A stretch of DNA of 64,000 nucleotides from Candidatus Latescibacterota bacterium (GTDB taxonomy: Bacteria; Krumholzibacteriota; Krumholzibacteriia; JACNKJ01): positions 310,001 through 374,000 of the forward strand of contig JACKDC010000002.1 in assembly GCA_020633725.1 (NCBI GenBank). Reading direction: 5' to 3'. Positions 56,914 through 64,000 of the stretch are shown in pieces; the stretch's first letter is position 1; every line of letters begins with the position of its first letter. The position numbers and the translations under genes are program-made. Under the pieces are notes generated by a model. The model was not told the origin of the DNA. It made no database searches and was given only the letters and a program-made list of their open reading frames with translations.

Positions 56914-57744
56914 GTGAAGCGACGCCTGGGGCAAGCGCGGCGCTACCTGGTCTGGCTCTGGCGCGAGTACCAGCACGACCGCTGCGGGCAGGCCGCGGCG
57001 TCGCTGGCCTTCGGCACGCTGCTCAGCCTCGTGCCCCTGGTGGCGCTGCTGGCCTGGCTCACGCGGCCCTTCCATCGCTACATCAGCAACCCCCTGGAGT
57101 CGATGGCGCCCTTCTTCACGCCGACGCCGCGGCTGCAGGAGATCATCCAGGCCAACGTGTCCCGCTACGCCGACAACGCGGGCAAGCTGGGCGTGGTGGG
57201 GCTGGTCTTCTTCCTCTTCGTGGCCTGGGGGATGCTCGGCGCGATCGAGAGCGTGATCAACGACATCTGGCACGTGAGCCAGCGCCGCGGGCAGATGCGT
57301 CGCCTCCTGCGCTTCTGGGTGGCCATCGCGGCCGTGCCCGTGCTCTTCATCGCCAGCGCCGCGCTGAATCAGGCGCTGGAGCGCGCGGTCATCCTCAAGG
57401 GCCTCATGCAGCAGGGGTTCTACAACTGGTTGCTGGCGGACCTGCTGCCCTTCCTGCTGCTGACGGCCTCGGCGTCCATCGCCTACTGGGTGCTGCCGGC
57501 TGTTCCCGTGCGCGCGCGCGCGGCGCTGACCGGCGGCCTGGTGACGGGCGCGCTCTACAACCTGGTGCGCTGGCTCTTCGGCCTCTACGTCTCGAGCATC
57601 GGCACCTACGACAGGATCTACGGGCTGCTGGGGGTGATTCCGGCCTTTCTCATCTGGCTCGTCATCGTGTGGTCGGTGGTGCTCCTCGGCGCCGAGGTGG
57701 CCTACAGCGTGCAGCGGCCGTGGGACGAGGTGTTGCCGCCCTGA
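56914..57744 (+). CDS. YihY/BrkB-family inner membrane protein
   Basis: This 276-residue protein has about six transmembrane helices. Family stretches are 'ASLAFGTLLSLVPLVALLAW', 'VVGLVFFLFVAWGMLGAIES', 'NDIWHV' and 'GTYDRIYGLLGVIPAFLIWL'. Biochemical function is unknown; some relatives were mis-named tRNA-processing enzymes. GTG 56914 has GGAGGAG 7 bases ahead. It is the last gene of the run from dusB. It faces the lipoprotein gene at 57749 across four bases. Confidence 0.9.
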   Translation: MKRRLGQARRYLVWLWREYQHDRCGQAAASLAFGTLLSLVPLVALLAWLTRPFHRYISNPLESMAPFFTPTPRLQEIIQANVSRYADNAGKLGVVGLVFFLFVAWGMLGAIESVINDIWHVSQRRGQMRRLLRFWVAIAAVPVLFIASAALNQALERAVILKGLMQQGFYNWLLADLLPFLLLTASASIAYWVLPAVPVRARAALTGGLVTGALYNLVRWLFGLYVSSIGTYDRIYGLLGVIPAFLIWLVIVWSVVLLGAEVAYSVQRPWDEVLPP

Positions 57745-57748
57745 GCCG

Positions 57749-58792
57749 CTACTTGCCGGCCTGCAGTTCTCCGAGAACTGCCCGCAGGACGCTCGGGAAC
57801 CGCGACGGCATGGGACACACAACCTCGAGGTGCACCATGAACTCCGGCGTGGTGCTGCCGTAGGGTCCGAAGACGCGCACGCGAAGCTCCGACAGCGGCA
57901 CGTCGCCCGGGCGCATGCTGGGCGGGTAGATCCGCGTGGTGCCGCTAACGGGGTAGAAAATCCAGTCGCCGTCCTCGTCCACGGGGGCGAACTGGTGCAG
58001 TTCCCCCTCGTAGGTATAGCCAAAGATGGGCTGCAGCTGGATGTTCGCGCCGTTCGTGTAGGCCTGGATGGCCACCTCGGGCAGATCCTGCCACGCCTCG
58101 AGACCACTGAGATCCGGCGAGACGTAGTCGAAGCGCCAGAGCGCATCGGGCTGATCGGCGTACAGATCGCCGGTGAGGACGACCAGCCCCGGCACGTCCA
58201 CCGGAACGTCGAGCTCCATGCGCGCGAAGTAGGGCTGGCTCGATCCGGTCGCGGGGGCCCCCGAGGCGACGTCGACGATGCCGCTGAAGGTCCAGCCGGC
58301 GGTGCCTTCGCTGGCGTCGGCCCAGGTCGCGCAGGGTTCCGCGGCCTTGACGAAGAACGCCTGGTGGTCCCGCAGCGTGCTGACGGTCGGCTCCGGCTGG
58401 TTCAGCCCGGGCTGGGGCAGGAAGTCGGCCTCGACGCAGGCCTCGTAGGGGCCGAAGTTGAGCTGGTACAAGCTGCGCTCGTAGCGGTTGTAGCTCGTCT
58501 TCTCCATCGCGAGGGCGGGGCCGAATGCAAGGTCCGGCTCGCGGGTGGAACGCACGCGCACGCGGGCCCCGTGGCTGATCTTGCCCGACGCGCCGGGCAC
58601 GCGCACGTCTGCGGCGATGCCCACCACGGCGCCATGTGTGGCGTTGCTGGCATCGATCTCCTCAATCGACGGATTCAGGGAGAGCGGCTCCCCCTTGTGC
58701 GGATTGTTCACGACGCACTCGTTCGTGGTCGCGCACGCGGACAGAAGGACTGTCAATCCGAGGGGAAGCAGCGCAAGCCGAAGGGCCGTCAT
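57749..58792 (-). CDS. hypothetical lipoprotein
   Basis: I do not recognise this 347-residue protein. It has a clear lipoprotein signal ('LTVLLSAC', Cys20) and a beta-rich body with many aromatic strands ('LDVPVDVPGLVVLTGDLYAD', 'WIFYPVSGTTRIYPP') and few charged helices. There are about six other cysteines. GATCAA precedes the ATG. TTGACG about 50-55 bases ahead (minus strand) may be a -35, with a poor -10 (GATAGC). It may be a surface lipoprotein, but there is no family I can name. Confidence 0.7.
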   Translation of the reverse strand: MTALRLALLPLGLTVLLSACATTNECVVNNPHKGEPLSLNPSIEEIDASNATHGAVVGIAADVRVPGASGKISHGARVRVRSTREPDLAFGPALAMEKTSYNRYERSLYQLNFGPYEACVEADFLPQPGLNQPEPTVSTLRDHQAFFVKAAEPCATWADASEGTAGWTFSGIVDVASGAPATGSSQPYFARMELDVPVDVPGLVVLTGDLYADQPDALWRFDYVSPDLSGLEAWQDLPEVAIQAYTNGANIQLQPIFGYTYEGELHQFAPVDEDGDWIFYPVSGTTRIYPPSMRPGDVPLSELRVRVFGPYGSTTPEFMVHLEVVCPMPSRFPSVLRAVLGELQAGK

Positions 58793-59023
58793 TTGATCAC
58801 CACCTGGTCTGAGCGAGGGTCTGGGCTATCGCGCCGGGAGCCGTGTCGTCAAAGTTGTATATACCTCGACGTTCCGTGACAAGAGATTCCTGGCAATCGA
58901 TCAACATCGTATAGCGCGCGCGAAGCCCTCAGCCGGACGGGCTTCTAGGCCCCAGGGGGCCGCTGGATCGTTCGGTCGGCCTGTGCTAGTCTCGCGCCTT
59001 GGCCCAGCCACGGAGGACGCCCC

Positions 59024-60394
59024 ATGGACAAGGTGATCGCCGCGATCCGCGCCGCCGCCGACCGGCAGCGCGCGGAGCTCTTCGAACTGCTCAGCATCCC
59101 CAGCATCAGCGCCGATCCCGCGCACAAGCCGGACGTCCAGCGCGCGGCCCAGTGGCTCCTGGCCAAGCTGCAGGGGATGGGCATCCGCAGCGAGGTGGTG
59201 CCGACGCCGGGGCACGGGATCGTCTATGGCGAGCATCTCGCGACCGAGGGCGCGCCCACGGTGCTGCTCTACGGCCACTACGACGTGCAGCCCGTGGACC
59301 CGCTGAACCTGTGGACCACGCCGCCCTTCGAGCCCACGATCCGCGACGGCAAGGTGTTCGCGCGGGGCTCGTCCGACGACAAGGGCCAGGTGCTCTGCCA
59401 CCTGCTCGCGATCGAGGCCTTCATGGAAGCGACCGGTGGCCTGCCGGTGAACCTGAAGATCGTCATCGAGGGCGAGGAGGAGGTGGGCAGCCCCAACCTC
59501 ACGCCCTTCGTGGAGGCCAGCCGCGAGCGCCTGGCCTGCGACGCCGTGATGGTGAGCGACAGCGCGTTCTTCGCCAAGGGCGTGCCGAGCATCGTCTACG
59601 GCCTGCGCGGGCTGGCCTACATGGAGGTCATCGCCCACGGGCCGAACCGCGACCTGCACAGCGGCAGCTACGGCGGGGCGGTGGCGAATCCGGCCGACGC
59701 GCTCGCGGGCATGATCGCGGCGCTGCACGACGAGGACCGCCGCATCGCGGTGCCCGGGTTCTACGACAAGGTCCGCCAGCTCACGCCTGCCGAGCGCGAG
59801 GAGTACACGAGGCTGCCCCACGACGAGGAAGCCTACATGGCCGACCTGGGCGTGGACGGCCTGCAGGGCGAGGCAGGCTTCAGCACGCTCGAGCGCCTGT
59901 CGGCGCGGCCGACCCTCGAGGTCAACGGCATCTGGGGCGGCTACATGGGCGAGGGCGCGAAGACCGTGCTGCCCGCCTACGCCGGCGCCAAGATCAGCTG
60001 CCGTCTGGTGCCCGATCAGGATCCCGACGACATCGCCGCGCGCGTGGAGAAGCGCCTGCGCGAGCTGGCGCCCGCGGGCATCCGGCTGGAGTTCGTCCGA
60101 CACCACGGCGGCCGGCCCTATCTCGCCGCGCCGGACAGCCCCTTCGTCGAGGCCGGCAAGGGGGCGCTGGAGGCGGCCTTCGGCAAGCGGCCCGTGATGA
60201 CGCGCGAGGGCGGGAGCATCCCCGTGGTGGAGGCCTTCGGACGCCTGCTCGGCGCCCCGGCCGTGCTCATGGGCCTGGGCCTGCCGGACGACAACCTGCA
60301 CTCTCCCAACGAGAAACTGGACCTGGAGCAATTCCACAAAGGCATCGAGGCGGCGGCGCAGTTCATGGCGCTGGCGGGAAAGGTGGGACGATGA
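59024..60394 (+). CDS. M20 family dipeptidase
   Basis: This 456-residue zinc exopeptidase has the M20 metal ligands in 'VLLYGHYDVQPVDPLNLW' (His), 'GSSDDKGQVLCHLLA' (Asp) and 'IEGEEEVGSPNL' (Glu, with the general base Glu). 'DLHSGSYGGAVANPADAL' marks the dimerisation insert, as in CNDP/DUG1-type dipeptidases. It cleaves dipeptides in the cytoplasm and would feed the amino-acid fermentation genes. CGGAGG lies 10 bases ahead of the ATG. Its stop overlaps the acyl-CoA dehydrogenase start. Confidence 0.93.
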   Translation: MDKVIAAIRAAADRQRAELFELLSIPSISADPAHKPDVQRAAQWLLAKLQGMGIRSEVVPTPGHGIVYGEHLATEGAPTVLLYGHYDVQPVDPLNLWTTPPFEPTIRDGKVFARGSSDDKGQVLCHLLAIEAFMEATGGLPVNLKIVIEGEEEVGSPNLTPFVEASRERLACDAVMVSDSAFFAKGVPSIVYGLRGLAYMEVIAHGPNRDLHSGSYGGAVANPADALAGMIAALHDEDRRIAVPGFYDKVRQLTPAEREEYTRLPHDEEAYMADLGVDGLQGEAGFSTLERLSARPTLEVNGIWGGYMGEGAKTVLPAYAGAKISCRLVPDQDPDDIAARVEKRLRELAPAGIRLEFVRHHGGRPYLAAPDSPFVEAGKGALEAAFGKRPVMTREGGSIPVVEAFGRLLGAPAVLMGLGLPDDNLHSPNEKLDLEQFHKGIEAAAQFMALAGKVGR

Positions 60395-61587
60395 GTACCT
60401 TGGAGTCGGCCATCGGCCAGGGGGAGACCATGCTCAACTTCCAGCTCAACGAGCAGCAGCAGATGATCCGCGACATGATCCGCGACTTCGCGGTGAAGGA
60501 AGTGGAGCCCATCGCCGCCGAGATCGACGAGACCATGGAGTTCCCCGAGGCGAACATCGACAAGCTCGCCCAGCTCGGGATCCTCGGCATGACGGTCCCG
60601 CCCGAGTACGGCGGCCAGGGCATGGACCACCTGAGCTACACGCTGGTGGTGGAGGAGCTGAGCCGGGTCTGCGCGTCGACGGGCATCACCGTGGCCGCTG
60701 CCATCAGCCTGGGCATCGGGCCCATCCTCGCCAACGGCAGCGAGGAGCAGAAGCGCAAGTGGCTGCCCGACCTCGCGGCGGGCAAGTTCCTCGGCGCCTT
60801 CGGCCTCACCGAGCCCGGCGCGGGCTCGGACGCGGGCAGCCCCCGCACCACGGCCATCCTCCAGGGCAACGAGTGGGTGATCAACGGCACCAAGCAGTTC
60901 ATCACGAACGCGGGGCACGCCGGGCTGATCACGATCACGGCGAAGACGGATCCGTCGGCCGGGCGCGGCAAGGGCATCAGCGCGATCGTGGTGCCGGCCG
61001 ACACGCCGGGCTTCAAGCTGGGCACCAAGGAGAACAAGCTGGGCATCCGCGCCAGCGAGACCTGGGAGCTCATCTTCGAGGACTGCCGCGTGCCCGCCAG
61101 CAACCTGATCGGCGAGCTGAACACGGGCTTCGCGACCTTCATGCGGACGCTCGAGGGCGGGCGCATCTCCATCGGCGCCATGGCGCTCGGCATCGCGCAG
61201 GGCGCGCTGGACAAGGCCGTGCCCTACGCGCTGGCGCGGGAGCAGTTCGGCAAGCCCATCGCCAAGCACCAGGCCGTGGGCAACATGATCGCCGACATGG
61301 CGACCGAGGTCGAGGCGGCGCGCCACCTGGTCTACAACGCGGCGCGGCTCAAGGATGCGGGCAAGCCCTACGGCAAGGAGGCGGCCATGGCCAAGCTCTT
61401 CGCCAGCGAAGTGGCCACCCGCGTGGCGAGCAAGGCCATCCAGATCCACGGCGGCTACGGCTACACCAAGGAGTACCCCGTGGAGCGCTACTACCGCGAC
61501 GCCAAGCTCACCGAGATCGGCGAGGGGACGAGCGAGATCCAGCGCATCGTGATCGCGCGACGCGTCCTCGAGGAGTACGGCAAGTGA
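60391..61587 (+). CDS. acyl-CoA dehydrogenase
   Basis: This is a 398-residue flavoenzyme of the short/branched-chain class. It starts 'LNFQLNEQQQMIRDMIRDFA'. The FAD region 'FGLTEPGAGSDAGSPRTTAI' and 'EQFGKPIAKHQAVGNMIADM' are standard. The catalytic Glu is in 'IGEGTSEIQRIVIARRVLEE'. It introduces a double bond in acyl-CoA, as in butyryl- or isovaleryl-CoA oxidation (or the reverse, with electron-transferring flavoprotein). ATG 60391 overlaps the dipeptidase stop in ATGA; ATG 60430 would give a 385-residue protein nearer the family average, but its ribosome site is only three bases away. No EtfAB is adjacent. Confidence 0.93.
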   Translation: MSTLESAIGQGETMLNFQLNEQQQMIRDMIRDFAVKEVEPIAAEIDETMEFPEANIDKLAQLGILGMTVPPEYGGQGMDHLSYTLVVEELSRVCASTGITVAAAISLGIGPILANGSEEQKRKWLPDLAAGKFLGAFGLTEPGAGSDAGSPRTTAILQGNEWVINGTKQFITNAGHAGLITITAKTDPSAGRGKGISAIVVPADTPGFKLGTKENKLGIRASETWELIFEDCRVPASNLIGELNTGFATFMRTLEGGRISIGAMALGIAQGALDKAVPYALAREQFGKPIAKHQAVGNMIADMATEVEAARHLVYNAARLKDAGKPYGKEAAMAKLFASEVATRVASKAIQIHGGYGYTKEYPVERYYRDAKLTEIGEGTSEIQRIVIARRVLEEYGK

Positions 61588-61667
61588 TCCTCGAGCTGAT
61601 CGGCGTGCTGGCGGCGTTCTGGCTGCTGCGCGTCCTGCTGAACCGCTGCGGCCTCGGCGGCGGCTGA
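61584..61667 (+). CDS. 27-residue hydrophobic small protein (possible)
   Basis: The GTG overlaps the acyl-CoA dehydrogenase stop in GTGA and has GAGGAG at 61570-61575, eight bases ahead, which is good for translation. The 27 residues form one helix ('LIGVLAAFWLLRVLLN') with a Cys and a Gly-rich end. It could be a small membrane protein, or a chance frame in GC-rich DNA. No homologue is known to me. Confidence 0.35.
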   Translation: MILELIGVLAAFWLLRVLLNRCGLGGG

Positions 61668-61864
61668 AGGAGCTAGTCGCCGCGGTGGCGGCGATCGGCG
61701 TTCCCTTGCCGCATCGGAGTCGACAGCGCTGCCAGCCGGCGGACGCGTGGCCGTTCGGCAGGCCATCGTCGGAGCGCCCAGTCTGAGCGGTAACCTCGAC
61801 AGCTCATCCGTCCACTTCTTCCGATTCCACGGTCGGGCGAACTGACCTGAAGAGGGGGACGCTG

Positions 61865-64000
61865 ATGAAACGAAGAACCTCACTGGCAGCTGCCGCGCTC
61901 CTGCTCCTTTCTCTCGGGATGGCCCGAGAGGCTGGGGCCGTCTACCTCGAGGCCGAACCCACGGTCGCCCTTCAGCCCGACGGAAGCGCAGTCAAGGCGC
62001 TGATCGTGGGAGACGAGTATTACTCCAGGCTCGAGACCGAGGACGGCCACACGATCGTCCGGGATGGCAGCTCCGGCTACTACTGCTACGCGGAGCTGAG
62101 CGTGGACGCCTCCGAGTTGCTCAGCACGGGCATCCGCGCGGGAAGTGCGGCCCCGCTGCGGCTCGACAAGCACCTGGATCTGGCCCCGGCGGCCATGGCC
62201 AAGACCGCGGCCGACGTGCGCGCGTCGCTGGACGACGGCCCCGGCGACCGCTGGCGTCCCAGCTACGGGGCGCCGCACACGGGGACCGTGGTCGGTGTCA
62301 CCGTTCTCGTGGACTTCGCGGACCTGGACTACCACGTTGAGCGGGACTACATCGAGCGCTTCTTCAACGAGCCGGGCTTCGACGGCAACGGCACGAACGG
62401 CTCGGTCAGGGACTTCTTCCTGCACGTATCCGGGGGGCACCTGGACTACAGCAACGTCGTGAGTCCCGGGTACATCCAGGCCGACGAAGGCTGGGGCTAC
62501 TGGAGCACGCATTCCATCTCCTCCGCGGGACAGCTGGTGACGGAGGTGCTTCAGAAGCTCGACAGCCAGGGCTTCGACTTCAGCGCCTTCGACGCCGACG
62601 GCGACGGCCGCATCGACGCCATCAACATCCTCACCGAGGGGCCGCCGATGGGCAACTCCGCCCTTCATCCCCACGCCGACGACAACATCAACGTGTCCTT
62701 GGACGGCCTCATCGCCGACTACTATCAGATTCACAACATCGGGCCCAACATTCCCTATCTGGGCGGGGTCGTCCACGAAAACGGGCACATGCTCTGTGAC
62801 TGGCCGGACCTCTACTTCACGGGCTCAGAGGAAGGCCGCCTGGGGACCTTCTGTCTCATGGGCCGTGGCGGCGGTGGCTACTACAACGGCCGGCAGCCGA
62901 ATGCGTATCTCAAGTACGACGCCGGTTGGCTGAGCCCGATCGTCCTCGGGTCGAGTCTGAGGACCTACCAGGCGCCGGCCGACGCCAACGTGGCGTTCAG
63001 GATCGACCACCCGGACCGCAACCGACCGGAAGAGTTCTACATCATCGAGAACCGCCAGTCGTCGGGTTACGATGAGGGCATTCCCGACTCGGGTCTGGCG
63101 ATCTATCACATCGACGAGAGCCGCTATACCTCCGGCCTGTACGTCATCGACCTGGTCGAGGCCGACGGTGAGTGGACCATCAACGGCGATGACGGCGACC
63201 TCTGGAGTTCGCCCGAAGCCACGGCCTTCAACTTCAGCACGGACGTGGCGGCCACCTGGTACGACGGGGAAGTGCCGGGCATCAACCTGAGCAACGTCGG
63301 GCCTTCGCAGGCCACGATGAGCTTCAGCTTCCAGCGCTGGGACCGCTATGCCGTGGCAGTGGATCCCCAGCCCAACGAGATCATCGCGCCGTGGTCGCTG
63401 ACTGGGCCCGGAAGCTTCTCGATGGAGGGCGGGGGGTACACTGAGCTCGCGCTCCCCAGTCCGTTCAGCTACACCGTGGACTTCTTCCCCTCGCCCCTCT
63501 ACGGCGCGCCGGTTCCCGCCAGCGTCTCGAAGCTGCTGTGGACGCAGCCTACTCAGCCCATCTACTTCACGAGCAACTATGCGCTTCCCTTCGGGCTGAT
63601 CACCGGCGGTGGTCTGGCCGACACGGGCAGCGTGTCCTGCGCGAACGCGGTGGATGTCGACGGCGACGGCGTGGCCGAGGTCTACGTCGGCAATCTCGAT
63701 GGGGCGGGTCAGCTGCTCGAGCACCAGGGCAACGGGACCTTCACGGACATTGCCCCCTCGAGCCTGAGCAGCGTCACGGGCGTGAAGAACGCCGCGTGGG
63801 CCGACGTCGACAACGACGGCGATTCCGACGTCTTCCTGGTGCGCGGCTCGAATCAGCACGCGCTGCTGGTCAATGGCGGCAGCGGGTTCACGGAGGCCAC
63901 CGGCAACACGCCGGAGTTCGCTCAGATGGGCGATGCGCAGACCGCGAGCTGGGCCGACATCGACGCGGATGGACTGCTGGACCTCTTCATCACCCGCTTC
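61865..64000 (+). CDS. M6 family metalloprotease with FG-GAP-like repeats, C-terminus cut by window edge
   Basis: The frame stays open for all 712 codons to the window end. A signal peptide ('SLAAAALLLLSLGMAREAGA') is followed by an M6 immune-inhibitor-A-type propeptide and catalytic domain. The zinc site is 'VHENGHMLCDWPDLYF' near residue 304 (H-E-x-x-H with the later Asp). From about residue 590, FG-GAP/VCBS-like units begin ('DVDGDGVAEVYVGN', 'DVDNDGDSDVFLV', 'DIDADGLLDLFI'), which usually form a calcium-binding propeller. It is probably secreted. Because similar secreted proteins in this window end in VKSLY, its missing end may too. GAGGGGGACG precedes the ATG. Confidence 0.9.
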   Translation, partial: MKRRTSLAAAALLLLSLGMAREAGAVYLEAEPTVALQPDGSAVKALIVGDEYYSRLETEDGHTIVRDGSSGYYCYAELSVDASELLSTGIRAGSAAPLRLDKHLDLAPAAMAKTAADVRASLDDGPGDRWRPSYGAPHTGTVVGVTVLVDFADLDYHVERDYIERFFNEPGFDGNGTNGSVRDFFLHVSGGHLDYSNVVSPGYIQADEGWGYWSTHSISSAGQLVTEVLQKLDSQGFDFSAFDADGDGRIDAINILTEGPPMGNSALHPHADDNINVSLDGLIADYYQIHNIGPNIPYLGGVVHENGHMLCDWPDLYFTGSEEGRLGTFCLMGRGGGGYYNGRQPNAYLKYDAGWLSPIVLGSSLRTYQAPADANVAFRIDHPDRNRPEEFYIIENRQSSGYDEGIPDSGLAIYHIDESRYTSGLYVIDLVEADGEWTINGDDGDLWSSPEATAFNFSTDVAATWYDGEVPGINLSNVGPSQATMSFSFQRWDRYAVAVDPQPNEIIAPWSLTGPGSFSMEGGGYTELALPSPFSYTVDFFPSPLYGAPVPASVSKLLWTQPTQPIYFTSNYALPFGLITGGGLADTGSVSCANAVDVDGDGVAEVYVGNLDGAGQLLEHQGNGTFTDIAPSSLSSVTGVKNAAWADVDNDGDSDVFLVRGSNQHALLVNGGSGFTEATGNTPEFAQMGDAQTASWADIDADGLLDLFITRF

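Noticed and set aside
1..64000. tRNA, rRNA, CRISPR arrays, prophage or intact IS genes
   Set aside because: I found no conserved tRNA loops, rRNA stretches, direct-repeat arrays, transposase or integrase motifs in any frame.

Overview
The window is a gene-dense, GC-rich bacterial chromosome segment. It has no rRNA, tRNA, CRISPR array or intact insertion sequence. Many genes start with GTG or TTG behind GGAGG-type ribosome binding sites, and neighbouring genes often overlap by the four bases ATGA or GTGA. Secreted proteins, type IV prepilins, lipoproteins and an OmpA-type protein point to a diderm envelope. Three secreted proteins end in the identical residues V-K-S-L-Y. Together with the beta-helix and M6 protease families, this suggests an uncultured lineage near the FCB group (Eisenbacteria- or Krumholzibacteria-like). 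That placement is inference from protein style only.

Layout. 1-4474: tail of an AddB-like nuclease and a complete AddA-like helicase-nuclease. 4660-10229: four overlapping minor-prepilin genes, one of them a 1049-residue prepilin with Fn3-like repeats. 10338-14209: D,D-carboxypeptidase, a 139-bp inverted-repeat element, a thioredoxin lipoprotein, a SatD/DUF3307 pair and RlpA. 14250-16648: indolepyruvate ferredoxin oxidoreductase iorAB. 16835-20194: a VKSLY-tagged protein, an M23 peptidase, a small membrane protein and an Lgt-type transferase. 20182-22235: ptb-buk. 22335-26838: sensor kinase, MscS channel and a cation-chloride-cotransporter-like permease. 27005-28713: moaC-moeA. 28735-31515: cstA, a zinc-ribbon protein and PTS EIIA. 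31645-36863: rsgA, a protein kinase, cold-shock protein, class IV aminotransferase, Fn3 lipoprotein, HU protein and a beta-barrel protein. 37062-44627: a two-gene glutamine-dependent NAD synthetase, rsmI, a CDP-alcohol phosphatidyltransferase, tmk, an S41 protease, a degenerate MtnX-like HAD protein and alr. 44806-51561: two VKSLY-tagged beta-helix proteins, a HerA-like ATPase, DUF3465 and OmpA. 51734-57744: dusB-larB-larC-LysM/TPR lipoprotein-double ABC ATPase-YihY. 57749-64000: a lipoprotein, M20 dipeptidase, acyl-CoA dehydrogenase, a 27-residue membrane ORF and a truncated M6 metalloprotease.

How the genes fit together. Secreted or periplasmic proteases, a dipeptidase, CstA, a PLP aminotransferase, 2-oxoacid:ferredoxin oxidoreductase, acyl-CoA dehydrogenase and phosphate butyryltransferase/butyrate kinase outline peptide and amino-acid fermentation, with ATP made from acyl phosphates. 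The iorAB and buk-ptb units have near-identical candidate promoters (TTGACG, 16-bp spacer). Other readable candidate promoters mostly resemble sigma-70 sites with 16-18 bp spacers.

Most worth following up: the shared C-terminal VKSLY tag, the Fn3-bearing prepilin, the inverted-repeat promoter of the SatD/DUF3307 pair, the promoter-terminator leader ahead of cstA, and the inverted-repeat element at 11547-11685.
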